Shown: in pieces, positions 9,754 through 20,980 of the stretch | Layout: the number at the start of each line of letters is the position of its first letter | Position numbering within the stretch: the first letter of the stretch is position 1 | Assembly (NCBI GenBank): GCA_021464525.1 | Contig: JADRCO010000702.1 | Location: 1 to 27,927 of the forward strand | Length of the DNA: 27,927 bases | Source of the DNA: Rhizophagus sp. LPA8_4_AMF | Lineage: Eukaryota > Glomeromycota > Glomeromycetes > Glomerales > Glomeraceae | Direction: 5' to 3' | Translations under genes and position numbers: made by a program | Notes under the pieces: generated by a model | What the model was told of the DNA's origin: nothing | The model's database searches: none | Seen by the model: only the letters and a program-made list of their open reading frames with translations

Positions 9754-10868
9754 TTATACCGATATCATAAAAACAAAAGTTGCAATGATTACAGCTAAAC
9801 TTAATGTAACACCCCATAAGCCATAGATATTATAATTGTATAAAATTGTAGTAGAATCTGAAGCGACTGTATTAATTGCGGGTTCAGTAGGTTCAGTAAT
9901 TGCAACACTCTTCACTATGTATAGAGTGGATGGAAGGATGGATGTAGACGATCCCAGAGAGTTTGTTGTTGTGTAACCAGCAAAATATGATGTAAGTGTT
10001 GTTATGGTTGTTATCAATTTTACATTATTAGGGACTTGTGTTGGTGTTTCTACTCCTTCCTTTGTGGTAGTAGTAATTATTGGAGCACTGCGAATTTGTA
10101 TTTCATTTTTTAATATTTTCGAAGAAAAAAAAAAAAAAAAATGATAAAAAAAAATACAACTTACATTCCTGGTGGAAAACATTTAGGATCATCTGAGGAG
10201 GAGCAAGTAATAATAGGTGTTTTTACTGGTAACGGCGATTTAATAGAACTAGATGGCACAGTTTTTGGCGAGTTACAATTGTAATAAAAAGTTAAACCTG
10301 TACAATCTCCCGCGTTGCAATTAATATTACATTGTTTTAATGTATCTTCGCATAGAGTAAGATTAGAATTTGGTACGTTTTTACAATTTGAATAAGGTGC
10401 ACAACATTTGACAATACAGTCCAAACAAGGACCAGGTGGTGGTGGTGGATTTTTTGGATCTATCACAGGTGTATTGGGTGTTGGTCCTGGAGGTTGTGGT
10501 GGAATTTTTGGATTTACCACAGGTTCTTTAGGTGTTTTAGGTGTTGGCACTGGTCCCGGATTATTGCAATTATGATAGTAAGTTAAACCTATACAACCTC
10601 CCGCGTTGCAATCAATATTACATTGTCTTAATGCATCTTCGCATAGAGTAAGATTAGAATTTGGTGCGCTTTTACAATTTGAATAAGTTACGCAACATCT
10701 GTCAACACAGTCTTTACAAGGACCAGGTGGTGGTGGTGGATTTTTTGGGTCTATCACCGGTTCTGGTGCCTGCCTCTTTTGAAGAGAGCAATAAGTTGGT
10801 GACGTTGTAATTAATGTTAATATTATTAATATAAATATATATTTATATCCAAGTCCATTATAAGTCAT
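9754..10868 (-). CDS. GPI-type anchored protein with two 10-cysteine modules
   Basis: Exon 1 is 10868-10165, the intron is 10164-10088 (77 nt, GTAAGT...CGCAG, phase 2), and exon 2 is 10087-9754; the product has 345 residues. A signal peptide (1-27) ends TTSPTYC and is followed by KR at 31-32, a possible Kex2 site. Modules at 51-101 and 148-198 share C-x2-C-x3-CC-x5-C-x10-C-x6-C-x3-C-x4-C-x8-C with NLT sequons, separated by Pro/Thr linkers. Exon 1 closes with TC-x5-DPKCFPPG. Exon 2 gives a Thr-rich stalk with AGYTTTNSLG and SDSTTIL, then a terminal hydrophobic stretch GLWGVTLSLAVIIATFVF, ending ISV with no charged tail, as in fungal GPI signals. Cell-surface or wall location is inferred. The exact omega site is not determined. 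Confidence 0.85.
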
Positions 10869-10928
10869 ATTAAATAATTTAAATTTTTCGAAAAATTTTT
10901 AGTGAAGTTTGATAATACGTTTTAGACT

Positions 10929-10938
10929 TATTTATATA
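10929..10938 (-). promoter_or_regulatory. TATA box of the anchored gene at 10868
   Basis: TATATAAATA on the minus strand lies 60 nt before the ATG. It is identical in sequence and nearly in spacing to the box before the gene at 3393, and is followed by AAGTCTAAAAC and a TTTTTCGAAAAA leader block. Confidence 0.65.
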
Positions 10939-11199
10939 CATTTTGTAATTCAGCCATTTCTATATATGTAATCCCGCAATTCCGTTAAAAAAAAAAAAAT
11001 TTTTTTTTTTTTTTTTTGAAAACTGGGCTATGTAATGTACTCAAACTCGTTTTTTATGTGTTACATTGTTGGTACCAGTGGAATAATCATGAAAAACAAG
11101 ACAATGAATCATAAATTATCCGTTCAACTCTAAGGAATACGCCTTAAACATCCGGATGATCGGCTACTAACTTTTTTATGTCCAAAGCCCAATCGATGG

Positions 11200-11219
11200 A
11201 TCACCGATCATATTTGAAT
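11200..11219 (-). promoter_or_regulatory. Shared upstream element before the gene at 10868
   Basis: GATCACCGATCATATTTGAA resembles the consensus ATCAACGATCATATTTGGTA seen at 644-663 and 1911-1930. Its distance of about 332 nt to the ATG nearly equals the 330 nt in the left-edge gene. Confidence 0.45.
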
Positions 11220-12338
11220 AATTTATGATTTATATAATCTTTTTTTAGGAAACAAACTATGTTACAACGTGTTGTTACGCAAAATAACATGATCTAATTT
11301 TGTAAAAGAAGAAGATAATGTAACTTATTATAATCCTTTTTTTAGAAAATTCGAATATTAATTGGAATTCTTTAACAGAACTTTAAATAATCAAGTGATT
11401 TTTTCCAGTATTATATGTCAAAAATGGATAATATTTTATTAATAAATTACGATAAATATTACTCCAGAAAAATTGGATTGTTAAAGGAAGATTGAAAGGT
11501 CAAAGAAAGTATCATTTTATGAAATTCTTAAAAAATTCATTGATTTAAATCGTTAGTATATAATATTTGAGAATAAAACAAAAATTCTTAGATATATTTA
11601 ATTATTTGAGTACTCGACCAATAGTGAACAAAGAAAAATAAATAATTAAAGAAATAGTCATATTTAATACTATGTGTTGATTAATGATCTTTTCTTTTCT
11701 ATTTTTTTTGTGTCGTTGCATCTGATTGTTATTTATCTAAGATAAGATTTTATAAAAGTACAGAATGAAAACAGGGTAAATTCTCTTTTATACATATGAA
11801 TAATTCATTTTAAAAATATTTTGTAAATAGTTATTTATTAAGATAATTAAAGACGTTATTTGTGTAATAATTTAAGAGAAAAAAGGAAGTATTATTTTTA
11901 TTATATTATCGAATATAATTTTTTATATAATTTCAATTATTTTGTGTAATTAAGGCTTTGAACATTTTAAAAGATTATCATTTACATATATGAATTATAA
12001 AGTGATTACCGGTAGCATATGATCGATCCATTTCCGTAGAATCTCTATACCCGTAAAATTTTGGAAGGCGTCTTTACCATATTGATGGCTTTTATTTCAT
12101 CTTGAGATGACAATGATCGAATCTACAGATATAGCGAATTTAATTGAACAAAAAATAATTGTACATTTGTGATCGATCATGTGCGGCGGCCCATCGATCA
12201 ATTGAACATTTGTAATATGTATGGCTCGCACTATTATAAATTCGGCAAAACATATACAGTATATAATATTAGGGATATCTGTATATTTGATTGGTCAAGA
12301 GTCACGTGATATGAAGAATAATCTGACTGTATTACAAC

Positions 12339-12364
12339 TACAGTATTACTATTTTAATACTGTA
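12339..12364. repeat. Perfect hairpin, 10-bp arms
   Basis: TACAGTATTA and TAATACTGTA flank a six-base loop CTATTT. It lies in non-coding DNA and no function is apparent. Confidence 0.7.
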
Positions 12365-12812
12365 ATAGAAAGAAGCTCTCATCAACCGGATCACCGGATC
12401 ACCCGATCACCCAGAGAGACTTCTAGCTAATCTTTGTGTACTTTATAATGAATTAGTTCTTAAATTAACAATAACAAAGTCCTGTAGGCTGTAGCTTTGT
12501 GGCAATTCCATCTATGTTAGGATCAAATTCTGAGCGATAGTTCACTAGATAGATAGTTGATAACAACATAAAATAGTATACTTATAATTATATTAATTGT
12601 GATAACTTAAAACATGATATATACTTATTAAAGTCAATTAATTTAACGAAAAATAGATTTATTGCAAGCTTTTTGACTAAAAATTCACCGAATGCGAATT
12701 TCTTTTTTTTTTTTTTTGAATGAAACAAATAATGAGATATGGTAAATGGGATTTATTATATAATCTATAAATAATATATATCTTACAATAAAATTACATC
12801 ATAAATTTGTTT

Positions 12813-15705
12813 TTAATAAAAAAGCTCGTGGAGCATTTGATTATTTGACTTCTTAATTTTATCATTGTTATTACTATTATTACTTAAAGGTAATATAAAT
12901 TCATCTAAATCTCCAAAAATTTGTTTGGATTTTTGATTATTATGGTAACTATTATTGGAGGATGTTTTTAAAGTCTCTAAAAATGAAAGTCCAGAATTTG
13001 ACATCCAATTATCCTGATTCGTTGATGTATTTAACATCCAATCATCATTTAAATTTTGATTTTTCATATCATTTGCTGATACCATTTCGCCAAATTCTGA
13101 TGAGATCGATGTGGAACTACCGTTCATTGAAGATGTGTATAATTGTTTAGAATTTGAATCAGATGCATCAGATGCACTATTTGGTTGTTGATTTTCTTGT
13201 TTTTCCCTTTTATCATTAGAAATATCATTAGCTATCAATTGTGATATTGATTGTAGAAAATCATCTGGAGTTTTCTGCGGTTGTACTGGTTGCACATTTG
13301 AAGAGAGATCTAAATCAAATTCTGAAAAATCAAAAAATGAACTTTGTTGAGATTTACGAGAATTTGATGATGAGGGTTTCATATTATTAGTAAAAGATTC
13401 CAAAAATGAAAGGCCAGTAGAAGATATCCAATTATCTTCTTGTTTTTGATTTCCAAGATCACTCAAATCATTATCGTTATTAACTAAAACCGATTCTGAA
13501 TTGTTCTTTGTGTCATCTAACATTTTTTCAGAGTTTAATAAATCATCATCATCGTTCAACTTTGTATTCACTCTTGATGTCGTATTATTCTTAATGGACG
13601 ATGAATGATCATTTAAATTTGAAAAGAAGCTTTGTTGATTCAAATCATTTGACGGTCGGGAATCTAAACCCATATCTCCAAAATTTGAAGTATCTTCATT
13701 TTTCACAGGCGTGATATGCAAACCATTAGAATTCTTTTTTTCATTTGTTTTTTCTGAAATTATCGTATCGTTTATTGAATCGTCTAATAAATTTGCGGAG
13801 ACGGGAGGTTTGACACTTGATGATGATGAATTTTTCTTAATTGGGACCAAAGTATCATTGGATCCAAATACATGAGACTTCAAGGAACCAAGTTTCGCAC
13901 TTAAATTGGTTGAATTTCGGCCAATCTTTGCTATAACGCTATCTATTCGAGAATTATTAACAGGTGACGTCGGAGATTTTGTTTTGAGATCAAGAAAATC
14001 ATCAAGAAATGATTCGGACTTTTGCTGCGTTTTTTTCTTGTCAAATTTACTTGATACTTTAGAAGTGAAAGATTCCAAAAATGAAATGTCTGACATCGAT
14101 ATCCAAGAATCTCTTTTCGAATCTTTACTTTGTTCGTTATCATCATTCTTTATCGGCTCTTCAGGAACGTCCTCTTTTGGCATATTATTAGTATCAACAA
14201 AAAGTGTCTCCGTTAAACTCTCCTCATATTGTTTTGTCATGTCACTATGATTTGGAGATGAGAAATCATCGTTAAATAAATCGCTACCGGGAAGTCGATC
14301 CGCTGGTTTAATCGCAGAAATAGAATTAACGGATTTCAAAAATGCCTTTCTAATCTGCGAATCACGCCATGAAAATTTAACTATACCACCTTGATCACTC
14401 CAAAGTTGTATAAATGAACTCCAATTTAATCTAGTATCCATCATTCTAATTAATTAAAAAGAAAAAATTAATTAGACAATAAATCATATTCAATAAACCT
14501 TTTTTTATTAAGAGACTTACTCATGTGAATTATATACAAGATCTTCAATTGACACAGGTCTTTCATTATTGTTGTTTTCATTTGATATTTGTAAATCATA
14601 TATTTTATCCAAAACAGAAATCCACTCAGCAACAGTATTTGTTATGGACTGTTTATGAAATAAATGAAATAATACAAAAAAAAAGTCAGTAATCTTTTTT
14701 TTTTCAAAAAGTTTTTCTCAAACTGAATATTTTTACCATGAAATCTTCTAAATCCGGGCTTAATCCTTTTTGTGACACTAGATTATTAACGCAAGAAATT
14801 TTTTCGTTTTTTTCGTCATTTTTAAAATCGTCAAAATCGTCATCATTATCAGAAGATGATTTTTCATTTCCCTGACAACTATCAATATCATTTGTATTTT
14901 CGATCTTAAATTCACTAAAATCATCAAAATTACTCTCATTTTCTTCACTACATTCAAAAGCGCCAAAATCATCTTCATTTACAACAATCTTCTCTGGATT
15001 TTCATTTTCATATTGCTCATATAAATCTTTACTTTCATTAAAAAATTTATTATTATTTAATTCAAGTTTTACATCAGAATTTGTAAATATATCAAATTCT
15101 TTTGATAATTCTTTTGATGATGAAATATTATCTCTTCCTAAATCAACGTAATCAAAATTTTCGGAATTAGTTATTTCATTCGAATCTTCACTATCATCAT
15201 CTCGTTCTTGATGAGAAGGAATCGATTCATCATTTTTCGATATCGTTGATACATTATCTACTTGTGATTTTGAAATAGTTGGTGAATCAGGAACTACAAA
15301 AGGTACACTAAAAATTAATTGATTATTTGGCATTCCAGCAACTACTTGTACATCAGTCCAAACATTTTCTTCAAAATCATCTTTCTTATTTTCAATTATT
15401 TCATCCTTTTTCGTAATATCTGATTGATCGTCTAATTGACTATTATGTTCCTCCCAAACATTACTCATCGTAGTATTATCAAACTCAGAAGAAGTCGTTT
15501 GCATATTCCAAGAAAATGATGAAGACCATATTTTCGTATCTTCATGTTCTATTGTCGTAAATGTTGGTGATATTGGTGATGATACAACATCATCACCTAT
15601 AAACTCCGGCGTAACTGGTGTTTTAGGACTTTCTACTTCATCCTCATTTTTTGTTTTACTTGTTGGTTTACGAACCATTTTTTTAAGAATTGGAAATTTC
15701 AACAT
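12813..15705 (-). CDS. Aftiphilin/Laa2-like AP-1 clathrin accessory protein
   Basis: Three exons are seen: 15705-14737, 14648-14521 and 14445-12813. The introns are 88 nt (GTAAAA...ACAG) and 75 nt (GTAAGT...TTAG). Together they keep one frame of 909 residues. The first half is acidic and disordered with DDFGAFE (245-251), FDDFSEF (260-266) and DDFDDF (289-294), the DFxxF type that binds AP-1 gamma-ear or clathrin partners. Residues about 324-410, spanning all three exons, contain AEWISVLDKIYDL, IEDLVYN, NWSSFIQLW and SWRDSQIRKAFLKSVN, which resembles the clathrin-binding box of aftiphilin and fungal relatives. The C-terminal half repeats a W...SFLES module three times. The expected role is trans-Golgi/endosome vesicle traffic. 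The function call rests on motifs only; the gene structure is firm. Confidence 0.7.
12870..14108 (-). repeat. Threefold protein repeat in the clathrin accessory gene
   Basis: Modules begin at W480, W705 and W846: WISMSDISFLESF, WISSTGLSFLESF and WMSNSGLSFLETL. Each follows an acidic residue and is followed 15-25 residues later by a K/Q-rich step and an F-x-[DE]-F-type word (FLDDFLDL, FDFSEFDLDL, FGDLDEFILPL). The unit is about 45 residues and the copies are 140-225 residues apart. LSFLE is close to a clathrin box (L-phi-x-phi-[DE]) with Ser at the second position. Confidence 0.8.
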
Positions 15706-17119
15706 TTTTCCGGAATAATAACTAAACTTCTTTTATTTTATTATTTTAGAGAAAAGGTAAAAAAAAAACTTTTTTTTTGAAAAAGGGCTGTGTAAAATCT
15801 TTCTAATAAAAAGAAAAAAATAAAAAAGATGGTTGTAAAAACGGGTAAAAAAAAACGGTCCAAAGATATATTAATACTACTGTTGAACAAATGCCAAGAC
15901 AGGTTAAAATGAGCAGGTATGACAAACATGCGTATCAATTTAAGGCTTTGCAGCCAGTAGATATTCAATATTTGAGCATAGCCGCACATACTACGGATCG
16001 TATCACAAATCACTAATATTAAATACTCTATCGGGAAGAACTTATTCGTAATTTGCGTGCGGATCGTGTTGAAAAAAAAAAAAAAATTCCTGTGCAGCTC
16101 AAAAGAACTGTGATAAAAACGGTTAAAAGTATTAACCAATATTGCTAGTGTGTTCAATACTGACACGTGACTGAATTTTATTTAAAATCTGATTGAGAGG
16201 TTGAAACAAGTTACTCCGAGTTTATTAATGTTAACCAATTTTCGAAATTCTTTTAGGATTTTTATTGTTAGGTAAGCCAAAATTTTTTTAACTTTACGTA
16301 GTAATCAAAAATTTTTGGATCTTTTTAAATTTTATATCATTATCAATATGAACGTGTATTATAAACTTTTTGAGTTTATAAAATTATCTGTTATATATTC
16401 AAAAATTATTTATTTGTTTAAACGAAAGTCTGTAAAAAGAGGGGTTTTTTTCAATAAATTGTTATTACAACTTTATATTTGTTATGTACATATTTAATAA
16501 TGCAACCGATCTAGTTTTCGTCAGATTCTGCGTTTTATCTGTGAACACTGAGATTTGAGCTTTTCCAGAATCGGGAGTTTAGTAAATCATCAGATTCCTT
16601 GTCGGACGATTTACCAAAAAGAACTCATACGCTTGATCTTAGCACTACTCGCTGATTTAAGTCATTAATTTCTTTATTATTGTATGTTGATGTATAATAA
16701 ATACTGCAAAAAAAATTATCTTGAGAATAAATGAGGTAATTAATTTATAAAGGTATGATTCCAGAATAATAAATTATGATTATTCATATCGCGCCTCGCT
16801 GTAATATGTATTTATGATAAAAGCGAAGGGTAAATAAACTTGAAGATCGTTTTTCGTTTATCATAATAAAGATATCAATTGTAACCAAATATAGACGAGT
16901 GACGTGTTATCATACGATACTATGAGAACGTGTCGTTTGTGCTAATATATTAAGTAATCAACGTTTAATTATGTTACGCAAATGAAATCATACTACTGAT
17001 TACTGAAAAAAGATTTATTACGTCGTGTAATCAGCCAACGGTTTTTTTTCCCTTGAACGCTATTTTGTCCCGAAAAAAAAAACCAAATCGAAAAGAAATA
17101 AAAGAAAAGATAAAAGATT
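15706..17119. other. Divergent intergenic region between two genes
   Basis: This spacer lies upstream of both the clathrin accessory gene (-) and the F-box gene (+), so it should hold both promoters. It is AT-rich with A runs. A 41-codon plus-strand frame at 15891-16016 has more GC than its surroundings but no supporting features. No TATA box stands out for either gene. Confidence 0.5.
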
Positions 17120-18913
17120 ATGGCGTCAAAGTTACCAAATGAAACTTTGCAACATATATTTAGTTACATAGAAGATATCAAATCATTATATTCAGTTATT
17201 CAAGTAAATCATGCTTGGAGTCAAAATTCCATCAAATTTTTATATAATAAACCATTCCGGAATGATATCAAGTTAAATAATCAAATAGAGATCATTTTTA
17301 GATTTTTACCTTTTATTGAAAAGGACAAGGATTTAGGTAAGCACTTGAGAAAATTTTTATTAGACGAAAATGATGATGATGAAAATTTAATAAATAATGA
17401 TTCGCAAGAAAAGGTGGTGGAAGAATTTGTTTTACCAAAACATGCTATGTTTGATTATCCTAGTTTTGTTACACATCTGGATTTTCAAAATCTTTTTAGT
17501 GTTGTTACAGAATTTTTCATTATATATAAAGAAGTATTTGATGTTTGGAAAATAGAAAAACAAAGACAAGTGGAACAATCAGAAATCCAAGAATCTCCAC
17601 CTTCATCTACTATATTGGAACCTTCTAAACTAGATAAGATTTTAAGTTATATTTTAACAATTTTAAGAATTATTACAACTAGAGGGGCCAATATTATATG
17701 GCTGAAAATTGATTTGAGATATAAGGATGTTAGAAGATTTCTCAATACCAATAATAATGATGATAATTGGGGTGGTGATGATTCTGAAGAAAATTTTGAC
17801 TCTGATGAAGAACACGTTGATATATTAAAAGTCACAAGATTTTATAAAACAATCTTTAGGATTGAGGATTGTCTTAAATATCATTTGAAGATGGATGTAA
17901 CGAAGAATTGTTTTTCAAGATTGGAATATTTAAATTATGGCCGCATATTTTCAAAGTTAAATGTTTTGAGAATTTTATCAAATACGTGCAAAACTTTAAA
18001 AACGATTCAAATTGAAGAACATGATTTACCTAATATTCAGGAACCATTAACGTCTTTGATCAAAAATCAACATCAACTCGAACATATTAGAATTATTGGA
18101 GATGATAATTCAAGGGACGATTATTATGATGAAGGCGTATTTGAAATCATGTCATCATTAGAAACGGTAGCTGGTACGCTTAAAAAAATTGAATTTTTAA
18201 AGATATGTGTGAGGAACGAGGAAGCATTCAAATTTTTAATTAGATGTGAAAATTTAGAATCTTTATATTTGGAAGATTCATACATTACATTAAAGAATAT
18301 TGAATGGATTTCTTTAGCAGATTTATCAAAATTGGGATGTTTGAAGTTAATTAATAATCAAAGTAATGAAGAATTGTCCGTCATGAAAATTAACCCATTC
18401 GAAAAAATTTTTCAAAATAAGAAAATTTCTTCTAGTTTAAATGAAATTCTTTTACAAAATCCGTTCATGAATAATTTTAATCTTTTGGGATCTGTTGGGG
18501 AAAATTGTAGAAATCTTGTCTTCTTCTCTACATATATTATCACAGAACAGGATATACAAAATCTTTTCATTATCCTAGAAAATTGTTCAAAACTAGAATT
18601 ACTTAATTTTTGTTACATTTCAGAAGCATATACTGTCAAAGATGATTTTATCATTAATTTGGCAAAGAGATTACCCGGGCGTCTACTTTGTTTAGGACTT
18701 TATGGTTTAATTAGATATGTTTATGAATTTCGATATTTTTTAGAAAATTGTGCGGTTAATTTGAAATTATTAGTTGTTAGGAATTCTAATGGTTTTGATA
18801 AGTTTGCAGAATATGAGGAATTTGTCAGAGAATGGTCGGAGGAAAAAGGCATCACGATAAAAGAATTTAGGAATATTATTGATAAGGATCTATTCTTGAT
18901 TAAATGGGAATGA
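17120..18913 (+). CDS. F-box protein with leucine-rich repeat-like region
   Basis: This single-exon protein has 597 residues. Residues 4-46 (LPNETLQHIFSYIED through VNHAWSQNSIKFLYN to KPF) match an F-box: the LP start, the hydrophobic helix pattern and the V-x3-W step. Such domains bind Skp1 in SCF ubiquitin ligases. Residues about 265-575 carry irregular leucine-rich units (for example FSRLEYLNYG, LESLYLEDS, LGCLKLINN, LELLNFCYIS, RLLCLGLYGL), suited to substrate binding. An acidic low-complexity insert at about 212-233 (NNNDDNWGGDDSEENFDSDEE) separates the halves. The start ATGG after a purine-rich leader is the only plausible one. The target is unknown. Families of this type are strongly expanded in Glomeromycotina (background knowledge). 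Confidence 0.9.
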   Translation: MASKLPNETLQHIFSYIEDIKSLYSVIQVNHAWSQNSIKFLYNKPFRNDIKLNNQIEIIFRFLPFIEKDKDLGKHLRKFLLDENDDDENLINNDSQEKVVEEFVLPKHAMFDYPSFVTHLDFQNLFSVVTEFFIIYKEVFDVWKIEKQRQVEQSEIQESPPSSTILEPSKLDKILSYILTILRIITTRGANIIWLKIDLRYKDVRRFLNTNNNDDNWGGDDSEENFDSDEEHVDILKVTRFYKTIFRIEDCLKYHLKMDVTKNCFSRLEYLNYGRIFSKLNVLRILSNTCKTLKTIQIEEHDLPNIQEPLTSLIKNQHQLEHIRIIGDDNSRDDYYDEGVFEIMSSLETVAGTLKKIEFLKICVRNEEAFKFLIRCENLESLYLEDSYITLKNIEWISLADLSKLGCLKLINNQSNEELSVMKINPFEKIFQNKKISSSLNEILLQNPFMNNFNLLGSVGENCRNLVFFSTYIITEQDIQNLFIILENCSKLELLNFCYISEAYTVKDDFIINLAKRLPGRLLCLGLYGLIRYVYEFRYFLENCAVNLKLLVVRNSNGFDKFAEYEEFVREWSEEKGITIKEFRNIIDKDLFLIKWE

Positions 18914-19941
18914 AATGCGATATTGGTGAGAATTATCGTATTTATTTGATGGTTCTTTTTTTCTCGTGATTAATGATTATATAAACAGTAGAACAAAAAT
19001 AAATTTTTATCGAGTATCTTTGTACCACGTTATAAAGTTTATGAAAAAAATTTTTTGGGGAAATTTTTATTTAATAAGGAAAACATTTTTAGGGAGTAGT
19101 TGTTTCTATCCTTTATTTTATCTTTGGAATGTAATAGAATATCAATTAAAATTCTACTCTATATTAACGAAATTTAAACAACTTGAACGATCTATTTAAA
19201 TCTAAGATTAGAATATCAACATATTTCATTTATTAATACTAAAAGAAGTATTATATGTGATTTTCCATATTGTTGTATTTGCGATAATTTTTAAGTTTGA
19301 TATATTCATTGATACCTACCTGATCGACTAGTATGGTGACGATGGTCAGAATAGTAAAAATTTTGCTAAAACACGAATTCGGTATTTTCTTCACTTGTGA
19401 TATTGGCATTTAAGTATATCTTAACAAACCTTTCTTATTCTAGCTTTCATTTCTAGTTAATATAACGAAGCAGAAATATGCAAAAAAATATTACTTTTAT
19501 GTGAATCAACCAAAAAGAAAAATATCTTTGGGAAATTTGACTGATATGTTTTATTTGTTAAATTACTAAAATCTTGAAGGGATGAGAGAGAATTATATAA
19601 ATATTCCCGACATTTTTAATTTCTTTTTTTATTTGCTATAATTTTATTTTAAAAGTGAAATTAAAGTATTAAATCATTTTTATAAATTCTTTTCGCTCAC
19701 TTTTATTTTTTCTTAGACGCTTCAATATAGAGTATAAATAGCTGGGGCAAATTTATTTGAAAAAAAAAATCATTTTTCAAATACATGGATTGTCATTGCT
19801 ATAATTTCGTAATCGGTATTTGTTCTTTAAGATAAAAATATTATTTAAAATTTATTTATTCATTCATAACAAAGTGATATTAAATACTGATAATAAAAAT
19901 AAAATACATTTAAAATAATAATGCATTCTTTATATATTCTT
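18914..19941. other. Intergenic spacer between convergent genes
   Basis: Both flanking genes end here (F-box + and anchored gene -), so it holds their 3' regions. It is AT-rich. A 77-codon plus-strand frame near 18966 has biased Phe/Lys/Tyr composition expected of AT-rich non-coding DNA. I see no gene. Confidence 0.5.
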
Positions 19942-20918
19942 TTACGCAATAACCATGAAAACTAAAGTTGTAATGACTATAAATAAACTCATTGTGACAC
20001 CCCATAAGCCATGACTATTAAGATCATGTAAAATTGTTGTAGAGTCCGAAACCATCACAGTCGCAGCAGAAGCCTCAGTAACATAAGCAACTTCTTTCAC
20101 CACTAATAAGGTGGATGGAGGTACGATAATAGGTTGTCCTAGAGAGTTTGTCGTTGTATAACCAGCGACATACAATGTAGATGTTGATTGTGTTGTTGTC
20201 AATATTCCATTGTCACTAGGTGGTGTTGGTGTCTCCACAAATGGTTGCGTAAATGTTGTAACTATTGGAGTACTAAATTTTGTAAAATAATTAATTATTA
20301 TTACTCTCAAAGAAAAACGAATTAAATTATTGAAACATTATGTACTTACGATCCTGGTGGGAAACATGCAGGATCATTAGGAGTAGTGCAAGTATGAACT
20401 TCTTGAGGTGGAAATGGTGGAACAGGACCTAATGAATTAGTTGGGGATGGAACCGGGATACTAGATTGAGAGGGCAGAACAGGAATAGATTGAGAGGGCG
20501 GAACAGGAATAGATTGAGAGGGTGGAACGGGAATAGGTGTAGTGGGTGGAACGGGTGGAATGGGTGGAGTGGTTTGTATTGGGATATCTTGAGGTGGTTC
20601 ATCAGTAGGTAAAGTAGAAGGAATTGGTTCAACAGTTTTAGGAGGATCAGTATTAGGAGGATCAGTATTAGGAGAATTAGGTTTAGGAGGATCTGGTTTA
20701 GTGCATTCATGATTTTTATAATTGATTTTTACGCCATCGCAATGTTCCAATTTGCATTTATCATTACAAGTTTTTAATTGATGTTGATTTTTATAATTAT
20801 CACAACATTTGTCGAGACATTCTTCACATTCTTGCTTACTATTTCCATAAATTGGTAATACAAAATTGAAAGTAATTGATATGATGATTAAAAATAAAAG
20901 AGTTTGATTGTATTTCAT
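19942..20918 (-). CDS. GPI-type anchored protein with one 8-cysteine module
   Basis: Exon 1 is 20918-20350, the intron is 20349-20273 (77 nt, GTAAGT...TTTAG, phase 2), and exon 2 is 20272-19942; the product has 299 residues. The signal peptide covers about 1-25. The module at 31-72 reads C-x2-C-x3-CC-x10-C-x3-C-x4-C-x10-C, lacking one cysteine pair of the 10-cysteine form. A long Pro/Ser/Thr linker follows with NTDPP steps and a PVPPSQSI repeat, then TC-x5-DPACFPPG at the exon end. Exon 2 aligns closely with that of the gene at 10868: AGYTTTNSLG, PPSTL-VVK, SDSTTIL, then the hydrophobic terminus GLWGVTMSLFIVITTLVF, ending MVIA. Surface anchoring is inferred. The intron is in the same place and of the same length as in its relative. 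Confidence 0.85.
20463..20534 (-). repeat. 24-bp tandem repeat, three copies
   Basis: Copies start at 20463, 20487 and 20511. They encode the eight-residue unit IPVPPSQS in the stalk of the anchored protein and differ at only a few bases, which suggests recent growth. Confidence 0.85.
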
Positions 20919-20980
20919 ATTGAATATTTATTAAAAAGTTTATAAAACTTTTAGCGAATTCGTCTGAACGTCTGAAACAT

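Larger units (their letters stand above)
10869..12812. other. Intergenic spacer: promoter, homopolymer switch, hairpin
   Basis: The spacer holds the promoter of the gene at 10868. ATCACCGATCATATTTGA near 11200 matches the shared upstream element 332 nt before the ATG. A run of 13 A followed by 18 T lies at 10987-11017. A perfect 10-bp-arm hairpin is at 12339-12364. A short GGATCACC/CGATCACC repeat lies near 12390-12410. No gene was recognised. Confidence 0.5.

Noticed and set aside
13906-14250. Open 114-codon frame on the plus strand inside the clathrin accessory gene
   Set aside because: Antisense shadow of a strong coding exon whose splicing and frame are consistent.
15891-16016. 41-codon plus-strand frame with relatively high GC (MPRQVKMSRYDKHAYQFKAL start)
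   Set aside because: Protein-like composition but no signal, motif, splice partner or promoter; too short to support without conservation.
15741-16166. Open 141-codon minus-strand frame directly upstream of the clathrin accessory gene
   Set aside because: Phe/Ile-rich composition follows from T/A runs; no family resemblance, and it lies in the expected promoter region.
18966-19199. 77-codon plus-strand frame after the F-box gene
   Set aside because: Composition typical of AT-rich non-coding DNA, no motif, and it lies in the 3' region of the F-box gene.
20429-20710. 93-codon Leu/Ile/Pro-rich minus-strand frame
   Set aside because: Shadow of the Pro-rich stalk of the anchored protein in another frame.
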